Assembly: GCA_003635185.1 (NCBI GenBank)
Contig: PYJA01000025.1
Coordinates: forward strand, 1-64,000
DNA from: Candidatus Poribacteria bacterium
GTDB lineage: Bacteria; Poribacteria; WGA-4E; WGA-3G
Direction: 5' to 3'
Length of the DNA stretch: 64,000 nt
A model generated the notes under the pieces. The model saw only the letters and a program-made list of their open reading frames with translations, did no database searches and was not told the DNA's origin. A program made the translations under genes and the position numbers. Positions 9,001 through 17,921 of the stretch are shown in pieces. Positions within the stretch are counted from its first letter, which is position 1. Every line of letters begins with the position of its first letter.

Positions 9001-10254
9001 CATCCCTTCTGTATGGCATCCGATGCACGAAAGTCCATTGCGTACTGCTGGATCGCTCGCTGCAGGATTAGAGACTATATTTGTAGGTGCTACATTAATC
9101 CGATCCCCTACGGCATCTGCCAGATAATACGCCTGCAACCCGTTGGGAAGATTGAAGATAATTTCACCACCGTCATGTGTGAATGAGAGTGGATGTGCAA
9201 AGATATTCTGTGTTCCCACACTTCCCGCAAAATCGTAACTTTTCCAATATGCTCCATACCGTGATGTATGCCGCTCAACCACCCGATTATGACTTGAAAC
9301 GCCAGAGTCGTTGAACCCAGCACGCCACACACGAACCCCAGGGGCTGTTTGGAGATTTACGGCAACATCCACATCAAGTTTAGCTTCCAATGTACTCACA
9401 TTTTGCGGAAGATCAAGTATCTCGTGGTAAAGTGGCGGTAAAGACGCATTCGCCAGAAACCAATCTACATGCACAATCGGCACATGACATTCCATTTCTG
9501 TACGCAAACTTGTCAGTGTATCATATAAATCTTTTTGTGTTTCCTCATCGAATTCAATATTATAGTCATATTCCTGCTCTATCTGTGTCCACCGATTAGT
9601 GCCACGCTCCCATTCGTAATGTCGGAGATCAATGTATAAAAGGGTCTTTTCTTCGTTAATCGGTTGTGGGTTGACAACATTAATCCCCCAAGACAGGCTG
9701 TTCACCAGTTTTGAAAGCGCATTCCGGTAGTCATTGAGCGTATCTGGGGTTACACCTGCGTTGTAAAGATGTGTTAATGAAAAATACCGGGCAAACGGAC
9801 GATCGAATGCATCAAGACCTTCCAGATGTTCCTTAACAACTTTGAATACTGCATCAGTAGTTATAAAGGGAACATCTTGCTCTGTTACCCAGTTGGGTGC
9901 CCCTTCAGTAATCCAACGTTCAATCGTGTCAATTGATGTTTGCGGAAGTGCCGGTTGTCCAAGCGGCATTTGCGGCTTATTCGGATCGGTTGATGGCAAT
10001 AACCGTTTGTAAAATTCTGAGGATTCTGGATTGCCTGGAATAACCATTCCATTGTCTAAGAGTGATCTGTATTCAATCAATAGATCATCCTTAAAGTGCC
10101 CGGTTTCACCGTGGCAACCTAAGCAGTATTGCTCAATGATAACATAAGCTTCTTCTGCTATATTCTGTTGATTCTGTTGTGCCTCAACACTTTGACAAAC
10201 CAAAATCAAGGTGAATAGGCAAGTGACTGTAACGAAATTTATCAATACTTTCAT
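6025..10254 (-). CDS. Large secreted di-haem cytochrome / LRR / cohesin / dockerin protein
   Basis: 1409 aa. Signal peptide 1-25. An N-terminal planctomycete-type cytochrome c region has C44-x2-C47-H48 and a later MP-type Met ligand region near residue 95. A second haem motif, CIGCH, is at 410-414. LRRs cover about 570-860, followed by the same WLWVIVPG and VKVWLNGE module as in the neighbour (about 880-1030). A cohesin-like domain (about 1045-1175, strand pattern FEVGDTFTLHL...LAGWQADLVFNPDVLE) is followed by two dockerin-type loops (DVNQDGKVD, DVNKDGTID) at about 1185-1240. The FlgD-like tail is at about 1315-1409. AGGGAG precedes the ATG. Haem c and export imply a periplasmic or surface site. 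The order of domains is unusual; the redox role is inferred. Confidence 0.85.
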   Translation of the reverse strand: MKVLINFVTVTCLFTLILVCQSVEAQQNQQNIAEEAYVIIEQYCLGCHGETGHFKDDLLIEYRSLLDNGMVIPGNPESSEFYKRLLPSTDPNKPQMPLGQPALPQTSIDTIERWITEGAPNWVTEQDVPFITTDAVFKVVKEHLEGLDAFDRPFARYFSLTHLYNAGVTPDTLNDYRNALSKLVNSLSWGINVVNPQPINEEKTLLYIDLRHYEWERGTNRWTQIEQEYDYNIEFDEETQKDLYDTLTSLRTEMECHVPIVHVDWFLANASLPPLYHEILDLPQNVSTLEAKLDVDVAVNLQTAPGVRVWRAGFNDSGVSSHNRVVERHTSRYGAYWKSYDFAGSVGTQNIFAHPLSFTHDGGEIIFNLPNGLQAYYLADAVGDRINVAPTNIVSNPAASDPAVRNGLSCIGCHTEGMREFEDTVRAAIDQADNPPYNKTQALRLYVEKSVMDALVKDDAKRYKEALEKTGGNIEDIEPVHRFHETFQGALDATHAAAAVGLETEDFLQKIREDTRLQSLGLLALTSEGGNVKRDAWTSNFGDVIAALYTPHDDPILPPDPDDDFIGVYIPDLNLRTAIERTLNMAPGAIITSADMKKLQIIEADEQGISDLRGLEFATNLERIEFRNNSISDLSPLKDLTQLNNIKLRGNQITDVTPLANLTRVDWLGLEGNQITDLSPLKNLKRLEGIGISGNPVEDVSSLAELTSLERIDAWRTPTKDFSMLKSLRRLSWIEYGNDKLITELPSLEGLESLTRLEIHGCSISDLSGLANLTQLEWLELVNNSIEGEALSDLKNLQNLTTLNLDANLISDVSGLSDLTNLKVLYLENNLIQDVSALSSLTNLERLDLRNNAITNFTPLKGLSENTFIRMAGNPGFPADGPKITGPWLWVIVPGNELAAGTDFLAKATAGAVTEIKVATNGAAAGKTVGDSTWTWHSLSASGGNNINEMTESLGWGTGSEIYDHIVYGSVVLDSPSEQHTKMLVGSDDAVKVWLNGELVHEAYGVRAAADYEDFFDVTLKQGKNVLLVALDNHGHGGFAGHFGFASDAKYTVFRAGTRFLFATDATSFEVGDTFTLHLQTENVKNLAGWQADLVFNPDVLEAVEVSEGDFLTSEDTETRFISGTIQNSTGKITGINALRLSSGGISGKGTLCSVSFTVIGPGESLLTLENFEAGSRLGSPIPSLPPEYLIVVEGEELPMPAWDVNQDGKVDTQDLVQVAEAITAGTDASAAPQADVNKDGTIDNRDLVIVAEHFGESTASAPSTVAIDKAGVTPVMVQEWIEQVQAVDDGSITFRKGIANLQKLLEILIVPKKSALLANYPNPFNPETWIPYHLSEPANVNLTIYAANGTVVRTLMLGHQAAGIYQSRSRAAYWDGKNALGEPVASGVYFYTLTAGDFSATRKMFIRK

Positions 10255-10377
10255 TTATTACTCCCTTTATAGATTCTATCTCATAATAGTTTTTCTGAAA
10301 CATTTGATTTAAGTCATCATTGAACCATTATAGCATGCCCCTTTGAAAATAACAAGAGCAAGAATTTGACAATTAAT

Positions 10378-10406
10378 TTGCAATTGCCAAGAAAATGTAT
10401 TATAAT
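10378..10406 (+). promoter_or_regulatory. Sigma-70-type promoter for the tRNA cluster
   Basis: TTGCAA (10378-10383) and a consensus TATAAT (10401-10406) with 17-base spacing, about 40 bases before the first tRNA. A perfect TTGACA at 10366-10371 lies just upstream but has no matching -10. Confidence 0.7.
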
Positions 10407-10446
10407 ATAATCACTTATTGATAAATAAAAGAGAGATTTATACTAT

Positions 10447-10522
<76 letters not shown>

Positions 10523-10529
10523 TTCACAT

Positions 10530-10603
<74 letters not shown>

Positions 10604-10613
10604 TATTCAATAC

Positions 10614-10686
10614 GGTGGATGTAGCTCAGGGGTAGAGCGCCTGACTGTGGATCAGGAGGCCGTGGGTTCAATCCCCATCATCCACC
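10614..10686 (+). tRNA. tRNA-His (GTG)
   Basis: Acceptor GTGGATG with CATCCAC, plus an encoded extra 5' G (G-1) opposite C73, the hallmark of tRNA-His. Anticodon loop CTGTGGA, anticodon GTG. T-loop TTCAATC. Confidence 0.95.
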
Positions 10687-10695
10687 TTCACCCAT

Positions 10696-10768
10696 GCGTC
10701 CGTAGTTCAATGGATAGAGCAATAGCCTTCGGAGCTATAAGTTGGGGGTTCGAATCCCTCCGGACGCG
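10696..10768 (+). tRNA. tRNA-Arg (TCG)
   Basis: Acceptor GCGTCCG/CGGACGC; anticodon stem ATAGC/GCTAT with loop CTTCGGA, anticodon TCG reading CGN codons; T-arm GGGGG-TTCGAAT-CCCTC (one mismatch or wobble). Confidence 0.93.
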
Positions 10769-10769
10769 T

Positions 10770-10842
10770 GCGCCGTTAGCTCAATTGGCAGAGCATCTGA
10801 CTCTTAATCAGAGGGTTGAAGGTTCGATTCCTTCACGGCGCA
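10770..10842 (+). tRNA. tRNA-Lys (CTT)
   Basis: Acceptor GCGCCGT/ACGGCGC; anticodon stem TCTGA/TCAGA around CTCTTAA, anticodon CTT; T-arm GAAGG-TTCGATT-CCTTC. Only one base separates it from the preceding tRNA. Confidence 0.95.
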
Positions 10843-10855
10843 TCGGTCCGGAAAA

Positions 10856-10941
10856 GGGCGGGTGCTGGAATTTGGTAGACAGGATAGACTTAGGATCTAT
10901 TGGGGTTACGCCTCGTGAGGGTTCAAGTCCCTCCTCGCCCA
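10856..10941 (+). tRNA. tRNA-Leu (TAG)
   Basis: 86 nt with the long variable arm of class II tRNAs. Acceptor GGGCGGG/CTCGCCC, anticodon stem ATAGA/TCTAT with loop CTTAGGA, anticodon TAG. Last tRNA before the trigger factor gene, a common arrangement in bacteria. Confidence 0.95.
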
Positions 10942-10988
10942 TCTCACAATAGAAGATTTTAAAATTTTTTAACCTTGGAACATGAGAT

Positions 10989-11030
10989 GTAGTGCTTCAG
11001 TCGTATAAGAAATAGCGACTGAAGCACTAC
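10989..11030 (+). terminator. 15-bp hairpin between the tRNA cluster and tig
   Basis: GTAGTGCTTCAGTCG (10989-11003) and CGACTGAAGCACTAC (11016-11030) are perfect complements with a 12-base loop. A T-run starts about 10 bases later. It could end tRNA transcription or act as a processing site. Confidence 0.6.
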
Positions 11031-11071
11031 ACACAGACAATTTTTTGTAATTGACGAAGGGAGATTCTAAC

Positions 11072-12379
11072 TTGAGAATTGAAGTCGAAACGCTTGATAG
11101 TACGCAAGTCAAATTAGAAATTGAAGTCCCTGCCGAAGATGTAAACGAAGCATTAGAAGAAACTTATAAAGCGTTACGTACCTACGTATCGCTGCCGGGT
11201 TTCAGAAAAGGCAAAGCGCCTTTAACGATAATTAAGTCGCGATTCCCAGAACATATCAATGCAGAAGTTATCAAACAACTTGTCTTCCCTGCTTACGAAG
11301 ACGCGCTGTATGATGAAGACCTCATCCCCCTCACACAACCCACTTTTGACCCGCCTTTGGACCAGCTAAAAATCACTGAAAATCAACCACTTGTTTTTAC
11401 TGCCACCGTTAATGTCAAACCGACTTTTGAGGTTCCGGAGTATGAAGAGATAGAGACAGACAAAACACCTATCAATGTGCCGCGTGAGAACGTAGCGGCT
11501 CATATCAAACAATTACAATTGCAATCGGCAACTTTTGACCCCATTGAAGAAGACAGACCCGTTCAAGCGTCAGATTGTGTACGGATAGATTGGACATGCG
11601 TCATAGACGGTGAGGTACTTGATAACGAATCCGCACAAGACATTGATGTAGATTTAACATCGGAAGACTACCACGCCGACCTCGTTGCGGGACTTATCGG
11701 GATGCGCATTGGAGAAACAAAACCGATTGAGGTAAATTTCGATACAACACATAGAGTCGCCGCACTCGCTGGAAAGCAGGCCACATACAATGTAACACTT
11801 CATGCCATCACGAAAAAACATCTACCAGAACTTGACGATGAATTTGCGAAAGACCTCGGTTATGAAACCTATAACCAGCTGCACGGTGTCATTTGGAACA
11901 ACCTTGTTGAAGAAGAACGCATCTTACAGATTGAAAAACAAAAAACAGAAATACTTGAGCAGCTTATTGAAAAGACAAACATAACACTTCCTGATGACTT
12001 GGTTGATCAATATGTACAGCAAGCTTTGCAAAGCTTGCATAAGCAGATAAAAGCACAACAACAGACACCCGAAGAAGCGGGAATTAACATGGAAACCCTG
12101 CCAGAGGAATTGAGACGAGATGTAATTCAGCAGACAAAACAGAATTGGATTTTCGATGAAATAGCCGATCTTGAAGGTATTTACGTCAGCGAAGATGAAT
12201 TAGAATGGGAGATCCGCCGCGCAGCAGAACAGCAAAATCGAGATGCCAAAAAGTATGCTGATTTGTTGAAAGCGAGCAATCGCTTAGAAGATTTTAGAGT
12301 CCAACTACAACACGAAAAAATCTATCAGTTTTTAATCCAAGAAGCATCCGCCAAAAAATCATTGATTATTACTGGATAG
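11072..12379 (+). CDS. tig: Trigger factor, ribosome-associated chaperone and prolyl isomerase
   Basis: 435 aa from TTG at 11072, chosen because AAGGGAG (11058-11064) sits 7 bases before it; the longer TTG at 11051 would put that Shine-Dalgarno inside the coding region. The N-terminal ribosome-binding domain carries the signature GFRKGKAP (ribosome-docking loop). The middle domain is an FKBP-type PPIase (about 155-245, VRIDWTCVIDGE...LVAGLIGMRIGETK), and the C-terminal half is helical and charged. Trigger factor binds nascent chains at the ribosome exit tunnel. It heads the classic tig-clpP-clpX-lon order. Length is normal for the family. Confidence 0.95.
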   Translation: MRIEVETLDSTQVKLEIEVPAEDVNEALEETYKALRTYVSLPGFRKGKAPLTIIKSRFPEHINAEVIKQLVFPAYEDALYDEDLIPLTQPTFDPPLDQLKITENQPLVFTATVNVKPTFEVPEYEEIETDKTPINVPRENVAAHIKQLQLQSATFDPIEEDRPVQASDCVRIDWTCVIDGEVLDNESAQDIDVDLTSEDYHADLVAGLIGMRIGETKPIEVNFDTTHRVAALAGKQATYNVTLHAITKKHLPELDDEFAKDLGYETYNQLHGVIWNNLVEEERILQIEKQKTEILEQLIEKTNITLPDDLVDQYVQQALQSLHKQIKAQQQTPEEAGINMETLPEELRRDVIQQTKQNWIFDEIADLEGIYVSEDELEWEIRRAAEQQNRDAKKYADLLKASNRLEDFRVQLQHEKIYQFLIQEASAKKSLIITG

Positions 12380-12406
12380 TGCTTTGTCAATCCCAATATT
12401 ATGGGG

Positions 12407-12446
12407 TTGTAGGTCGGGTTTCGCTACCGCTCTACCCGACCTACAA
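12407..12446 (+). terminator. Hairpin downstream of tig
   Basis: TTGTAGGTCGGGT (12407-12419) and ACCCGACCTACAA (12434-12446) form a 13-bp stem with a 14-base loop. It lies 28 bases after the tig stop and may end tig transcription or be a dispersed palindrome. The remaining gap up to clpP (12447-12612) shows no clear promoter. Confidence 0.5.
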
Positions 12447-12612
12447 TTTGAATGTGGACAGAACAATAGTTCAAAATTAACCATTTTGTTAGCCAGTATT
12501 CGTTTGTGCCTATAGTCTTCACACTCACTTCATAAAATAACAAGATTGTAAACAGTTTCATAAGATTTAAAACATAACAAGAATACAACATACATTGCCC
12601 ACGGATACTAAA

Positions 12613-13200
12613 ATGCTTGTGCCTTTTGTTGTCGAACAAACAAACCGAGGTGAACGGTCCTACGACATCTATTCTCGGTTGCTTGAAGACCGAATTATCA
12701 TGATCGGTTCTGCAATTGAGGATGATACTGTAGCAAATTTGATTACAGCGCAGATGCTATTCCTTGAAGGGAAAGACCCCGATGCAGATATCGTCCTTTA
12801 TCTGAACACACCTGGCGGTTCGGTTTCGGCAGGTTTAGCAATTTACGACACTATGCAGTATATCAAAGCAGATGTGCAAACGTGGTGTTTAGGGCGGGCA
12901 TACAGCATGGGTGCCGTTCTATTGGCAGCCGGGACCCCCGGCAAACGATATGCATTACCACATGCCAAAGCATTGATTCATCAACCTATGGCGGGCGGTA
13001 TTGGTGGGCAAGCAGCGGATATCAGCATCCATGCAAACGAAATTTTGCGCGAAAGGGAACGCCTTTACACTATTTTGGCGCAGCATACAGGACAGAGTAT
13101 AGAAAAAATCGAAACAGATGCCGACCGAGATTTTTATATGACAGCACAAGAAGCTCTTGAATACGGCATCGTTGATACAGTTGTAACCCACAGGCAGTAA
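12613..13200 (+). CDS. clpP: ATP-dependent Clp protease proteolytic subunit
   Basis: 195 aa from ATG 12613 ([10 protein letters not shown]), which matches the usual ClpP start; an in-frame TTG at 12595 has no Shine-Dalgarno. The serine-protease triad is Ser98 (YSMGA), His123 (LIHQP) and Asp173 (DRDF), at normal family spacing. The stretch before the serine reads CLGRAYSMG where most ClpPs have C-x-GQAASMG, a small variation next to the nucleophile. ClpP forms a double heptamer that degrades proteins unfolded by ClpX, whose gene follows 17 bases downstream. Cytoplasmic. Confidence 0.95.
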   Translation: MLVPFVVEQTNRGERSYDIYSRLLEDRIIMIGSAIEDDTVANLITAQMLFLEGKDPDADIVLYLNTPGGSVSAGLAIYDTMQYIKADVQTWCLGRAYSMGAVLLAAGTPGKRYALPHAKALIHQPMAGGIGGQAADISIHANEILRERERLYTILAQHTGQSIEKIETDADRDFYMTAQEALEYGIVDTVVTHRQ

Positions 13201-13217
13201 ACACATCGGAGGAGAGA

Positions 13218-14510
13218 ATGTCAGAATCCATTGATGGTAGAGTATTTTGCTCATTCTGTAATAGAGAACGCAGCCAAGTAAATCGACTCCTTCAGGGAGG
13301 CGACGCGAATATATGCGACGGATGTATTGACTATTGTAATAGAATACTCACTCAGGGCGGTACTCCTGCAGCAGATTTACCGGAACCGCCTCCCAACACT
13401 GAGTCACCAGAGGAAGAAGACGTTGAACCTCCTGTGCTACTTCTGGGACCAGCAGAGATTAAAGCGAAACTCGATGAATACGTAATCGGGCAAGAACATG
13501 CCAAAAAAATACTGTCTGTCGCTGTTTACACACACTATAAACGCCTGCAGCATGAGAACACAGATGATGTTGAATTAGATAAAAGTAATATTCTCTTCAT
13601 AGGTCCCACCGGAACAGGCAAAACGCTGCTTGCACAAACCCTCGCGAAGGTACTAAACGTCCCCTTCGCTATTGCCGATGCTACTACCGTCACGGAAGCC
13701 GGTTATGTGGGTGAAGACGTAGAAAATATCATCCTGAAACTTGTTCAGGCAGCAGACGGCAACATTAAACGCGCTGAACACGGTATCATTTACATAGATG
13801 AAATAGACAAAATTACCCGCAAATCCGAAAATCCATCTATTACTCGCGATGTTTCTGGAGAGGGTGTGCAGCAAGCACTTCTTAAGATATTAGAAGGCAC
13901 CGTAGCCAGTGTCCCACCTCGGGGTGGGCGAAAACATCCGCACCAAGAAATGTTGGAAGTTAATACTAAAAATGTTCTCTTTATCTGTGGTGGAACTTTT
14001 ATCGGGTTAGAAAACCTTATCAAAAATAGATTAGGAAAACAGAGCATCGGGTTCGGTTCAGAAATTAAATCTAAACAGAAACAGAAAATTCACGAAATCC
14101 TTGAACATACTACTGCAAAAGACCTAATCAGGTATGGTTTTATCCCAGAACTGATTGGAAGGCTACCTATCGTTGCTAACCTTCATGAATTGGATGAATC
14201 TGCCCTTATTCGTATTCTGACTGAACCGAAAAACGCGCTTATCAAACAATATCGGCAACTTTTAGCTTATGAAGGTGTGCAATTTGATGTAACCGATGAT
14301 GCACTCTCAGCGATTGCACATCAGGTAATTGAACGCGAAACAGGCGCACGCGGGTTACGGGCAGTCATGGAAAAAATTATGCTGGAAACCATGTATCAAA
14401 TCCCATCACTTTCCGAAGTACACGCGTGTCAAATAACCGAAGATAGTGTTTTAGGGAAGAGTCCCCCTGAATTAATGAACACTGCATCTGAAGTCCTCAA
14501 AACTGCGTAA
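13218..14510 (+). CDS. clpX: ClpX, AAA+ unfoldase of the ClpXP protease
   Basis: 430 aa. N-terminal zinc-binding domain with C11-x2-C14 and C33-x2-C36. Walker A GPTGTGKT, Walker B YIDEID, then sensor regions and the ClpP-docking loop region [18 protein letters not shown] precedes the ATG. It unfolds tagged or native substrates and feeds them to ClpP. The stop codon runs into the Shine-Dalgarno of the next gene (TAAAGGAG), indicating co-transcription with the Lon N-domain gene and lon. Confidence 0.96.
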   Translation: MSESIDGRVFCSFCNRERSQVNRLLQGGDANICDGCIDYCNRILTQGGTPAADLPEPPPNTESPEEEDVEPPVLLLGPAEIKAKLDEYVIGQEHAKKILSVAVYTHYKRLQHENTDDVELDKSNILFIGPTGTGKTLLAQTLAKVLNVPFAIADATTVTEAGYVGEDVENIILKLVQAADGNIKRAEHGIIYIDEIDKITRKSENPSITRDVSGEGVQQALLKILEGTVASVPPRGGRKHPHQEMLEVNTKNVLFICGGTFIGLENLIKNRLGKQSIGFGSEIKSKQKQKIHEILEHTTAKDLIRYGFIPELIGRLPIVANLHELDESALIRILTEPKNALIKQYRQLLAYEGVQFDVTDDALSAIAHQVIERETGARGLRAVMEKIMLETMYQIPSLSEVHACQITEDSVLGKSPPELMNTASEVLKTA

Positions 14511-14521
14511 AGGAGCAAACC

Positions 14522-15232
14522 ATGAACCAAGAAGCTGAAAGACGCGCGAGCGATTCGACACTTTTATTGCCCGTTATCGCTTTACCACCACATTCTAGGA
14601 CATTTTTTCCAAAAACTAAAGCTGTCGTGAATGAAAAGCTAATGGATTGGACTCCGGTGGCTATCGACCGAAAAATGGGTGTACTTGCCGCACGTGCAGC
14701 GTTCAACACAGACAAGAAGGTTTTGCTTCTCCACCAAAAAACTGAACTTGAGGAAGACGTTGAACCTCAACCAGAAGACCTCTATTCTGTTGGTGTTGTC
14801 GCGACTATTGTCGAAATTTATGACCCTGAAGATGGAACGTTCCGAATGGCAATTGAAACCCCTATGCGCGCAATGGTCATAAGCTGCACATTCCTTGACG
14901 GTTATTTACAATCATCAGTTAAAATCGTTATCGAAATTGATGCTACTACACTTATAAAAGAAGCAAAACATGCTTTCCGAAGATATGTCAAGGCATATCC
15001 TAAGCATTATCTATTTGAAGCAGAAAGGGACATACGTGAAATTCAGGAACCAGGTACCCTTGCAGACAACATTACCCGTTTTATAGACCCACCCGCACAG
15101 AAATGCCAAGAGATCCTTGAAGAGTTTGATTCTGTCAAGCGCCTCAATTGTGTTGTCAATATCCTTGAAGAAAACATCAAGTTGTTAGAAAGTCGAAGGG
15201 TATTCAAAAATATTGCCGTCCAGATTGATTAA
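14522..15232 (+). CDS. Free-standing Lon N-terminal (substrate-binding) domain protein
   Basis: 236 aa. The whole length aligns with the first ~240 residues of the adjacent lon product: the first 16 residues and the Shine-Dalgarno (AAGGAGCAAACC) are nearly the same, and the later part is diverged. It has the LPVIA...FFPKTK strand of the Lon N (PUA-like) domain and ends in the following helical region, before any ATPase motif. No Walker or protease residues. It is a partial tandem duplicate of lon that has stayed open and in frame, placed between clpX and lon. Stand-alone LonN proteins exist, usually of unknown function; an adaptor or decoy for Lon is an inference. Confidence 0.8.
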   Translation: MNQEAERRASDSTLLLPVIALPPHSRTFFPKTKAVVNEKLMDWTPVAIDRKMGVLAARAAFNTDKKVLLLHQKTELEEDVEPQPEDLYSVGVVATIVEIYDPEDGTFRMAIETPMRAMVISCTFLDGYLQSSVKIVIEIDATTLIKEAKHAFRRYVKAYPKHYLFEAERDIREIQEPGTLADNITRFIDPPAQKCQEILEEFDSVKRLNCVVNILEENIKLLESRRVFKNIAVQID

Positions 15233-15260
15233 CTATACTTATAGCAGTAAGGAGCAAACC

Positions 15261-17753
15261 ATGAACCAAGAAGCTGAAAAACGCACGAGCGATTCGGCAC
15301 TTCTATTGCCCGTTATCGCTTTTCCACCAGATTTCGAGACCTTTTTTCCGAAAACCAAAGCTGTCGTTGATCAAAGGTTGACGGATTGGACACCACTAAC
15401 CATCGCACGCAAAATGGGTGTCCTTGCCGCACGAGCAGCACTCAACACAAATTTGAAGGTCTTGCTCCTTCATCAAAAAAACGAACTTGAAGAAGACACG
15501 GAACCCCAACCCAATGACCTACATACTATTGGAATAGTCGCGAATATCGTACAAGACTATGATCCCAAAGACGGAACACTCCGTATCGCGATAGAGACAT
15601 CTGACCGGGCAGTTGTCGCACACTGCACACAAGTTGAGGGTTACTTACAGGCTACAGTTAAAATCGTTTCGGAACTCACCGGCGTAGCAGATGCTGCTAC
15701 CGCATTCATAAAAGAGGCGAAAAGTGCTTTTAGACGTTATGCCAAAGAACATCCAAAACTTATCCTTCCCGATGTGGAAAGATACGTCCGCGATTTGGTA
15801 GAGCCCGGTATCCTCGCTGATAACATTGCACGTTTCGCAGACTTTCCCTCATACAGACACCAAGAAATACTTGAAGAACTTAATCCTATCAAACGGCTCA
15901 ATTTTGTCACCGAACTCCTTGATGCTGACCTGGACCTGGTTGACTTGGAAGAGGAAATTCAAAACGAGGTACAAGAATCTGTTAGAAAGACCCATCGTGA
16001 ATTTTACCTGCAAGAACGGATGAAGGCTATTCAACGGGAACTCGGCCGTGCCGATGAAATTGATGAAATTGATGACTTGCGCGAACAGGTCAAAAATGCT
16101 GGCATGACAGAAGAAGCGGAAAAGAAAGCACTCAAAGAACTCGACCGCCTTGCACAAATACCGCCTATGTCCGCAGAGTCCGGTGTAATTCGCAACTACG
16201 TCGATTGGCTCCTCGCGGTCCCGTGGAAAGAACGCACCGAAAATAATATTGAACTTGATCAAGCAGAAAATATCCTTAACGAAGACCACTACGGATTAGA
16301 TAAACCGAAACAAAATGTCCTTGAATACCTCGCTGTCCTGAAATTAGTTGAACAGGTAAAAGGACCTATTCTCTGTTTAGTCGGCCCGCCAGGCGTTGGC
16401 AAAACATCGTTAGGTAAATCTATCGCACGCGCTACCGGCAGAAAATTTGTCCGAATGTCTCTCGGCGGTGTACGCGATGAGGCAGAAATACGGGGACACC
16501 GCCGCACTTATATCGGCGCAATCCCAGGGCGCATCATTCAAGGATTACGTGATGTAAAAGTGAAGAATCCGCTCTTTCTGCTTGATGAAATTGATAAACT
16601 AAGTTCAGATTGGCGTGGTGATCCCGCATCGGCACTCCTTGAAGTTCTTGATCCTGAACAGAACGAAACCTTTAGAGACCATTATTTGGATGTTGAATTT
16701 GACCTATCGGATGTTATGTTCGTCACCACTGCGAATACGCGTATCACAATACCGCCCGCGCTTGAGGACCGGATGGAAGTTATAGAACTGCCCGGTTATA
16801 CCGATTTTGAAAAACATAAAATAGCAACGTTCCACCCAAACGGACTGATTCCAAAGCAGTTAAAAAGCCACGGTCTGAAGGAAGAAAATATCACTTTTGC
16901 AGATTCTGCTATTTTTGATATAGTTCACAAATACACGCGTGAAGCAGGTGTTCGGAATCTGGAACGCAATGTTACCGGCATCTGCCGAAAAATTGCCAAA
17001 CAGATTGTGACTGATGATACACCGGATCTAAAAGTTAAAGTCACAGCACTCAATTTAAGTGACTACCTCGGACCGCCAAAGTTCACTCGCACCAAAGCGC
17101 AAGAACACGATGAGGTCGGTGTCTCAACAGGAATGGTCTGGACACAAGTCGGCGGCGATATTGTCTCCGTTGAGGCAACCCTCATGCCCGGCGAGGGAAA
17201 ACTTGATATGACCGGTCAACTCCAAGAGGTCATGCGGGAATCTGTCCAAACAGCCGTGGCATATCTCCGATCACGAGCTAAACATTTTGACATCCCTAAA
17301 GACACTTTTGAGAAACATGATATCCATATCCATATTCCTGAAGGCGCAGTACCAAAAGACGGACCATCAGCCGGTATCACTGTCGCAACAGCGATTCTCA
17401 GTGCCATTACGGAACAAAAGGTCCGTAAAGATGTCGCAATGACCGGTGAAATCACCCTCCGTGGACATGTCCTCCCTATCGGTGGGCTTAAAGAAAAATC
17501 ACTCGCAGCGTACCGAAACGGAATTGTTGACATCATTATGCCAGAGGAAAATGAGAAAGACCTTGCGGATGTCCCAAATGAAATACGGGAAAAAATCCGA
17601 TGGCATCAGGTTAACGACATCACACAGGTCTTGGAATTAGCACTAAAAAAAGAGGTTGAAGACGATTCCGAAAGCGAACATGATGGAATCGCACCTGCTG
17701 CAGATGATCCAACGCTACAGAATCCTGACGCAATCGGACAGACTGGAAACTGA
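15261..17753 (+). CDS. lon: ATP-dependent Lon protease
   Basis: 830 aa from ATG 15261, preceded by AAGGAG (15249-15254); the longer upstream frame overlaps the previous gene and lacks a ribosome site. N-terminal Lon domain (1-~210), coiled-coil/helical linker, AAA+ module with Walker A GPPGVGKT and Walker B LFLLDEIDK, and the protease domain with Ser703 (DGPSAG) and Lys746 (GLKEK), the catalytic dyad at the usual 43-residue spacing. The C-terminus adds about 25 acidic residues after the conserved end. Degrades misfolded and regulatory proteins in the cytoplasm. Last gene of the quality-control block. Confidence 0.96.
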   Translation: MNQEAEKRTSDSALLLPVIAFPPDFETFFPKTKAVVDQRLTDWTPLTIARKMGVLAARAALNTNLKVLLLHQKNELEEDTEPQPNDLHTIGIVANIVQDYDPKDGTLRIAIETSDRAVVAHCTQVEGYLQATVKIVSELTGVADAATAFIKEAKSAFRRYAKEHPKLILPDVERYVRDLVEPGILADNIARFADFPSYRHQEILEELNPIKRLNFVTELLDADLDLVDLEEEIQNEVQESVRKTHREFYLQERMKAIQRELGRADEIDEIDDLREQVKNAGMTEEAEKKALKELDRLAQIPPMSAESGVIRNYVDWLLAVPWKERTENNIELDQAENILNEDHYGLDKPKQNVLEYLAVLKLVEQVKGPILCLVGPPGVGKTSLGKSIARATGRKFVRMSLGGVRDEAEIRGHRRTYIGAIPGRIIQGLRDVKVKNPLFLLDEIDKLSSDWRGDPASALLEVLDPEQNETFRDHYLDVEFDLSDVMFVTTANTRITIPPALEDRMEVIELPGYTDFEKHKIATFHPNGLIPKQLKSHGLKEENITFADSAIFDIVHKYTREAGVRNLERNVTGICRKIAKQIVTDDTPDLKVKVTALNLSDYLGPPKFTRTKAQEHDEVGVSTGMVWTQVGGDIVSVEATLMPGEGKLDMTGQLQEVMRESVQTAVAYLRSRAKHFDIPKDTFEKHDIHIHIPEGAVPKDGPSAGITVATAILSAITEQKVRKDVAMTGEITLRGHVLPIGGLKEKSLAAYRNGIVDIIMPEENEKDLADVPNEIREKIRWHQVNDITQVLELALKKEVEDDSESEHDGIAPAADDPTLQNPDAIGQTGN

Positions 17754-17823
17754 GAAAACGCGAGTTCGGCATCCGAGAAATGAAGTTTTTAATGCCTTGA
17801 ATTCTACTCTCAAAGCCACGGTA

Positions 17824-17844
17824 GGTGCGGTTTCTAACCGCACC
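17824..17844. repeat. Small hairpin GGTGCGGTT/AACCGCACC
   Basis: Nine-base arms with a TCT loop, 70 bases after the lon stop. The same motif (GTAGGTGCGGTTT...AACCGC) recurs at 3572 and 29565, so it is a dispersed palindrome that may double as a terminator. Confidence 0.55.
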
Positions 17845-17921
17845 GATGCCCAAAATCACTTATACTGAACTCACGTTAAGAAAACGAATAGAATAGATTG
17901 ACTTTGATTTAACACAGAAAG

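Noticed and set aside
10647-10952. 101-codon frame across the tRNA cluster
   Set aside because: The sequence is fully explained by tRNA-His, Arg, Lys and Leu genes.
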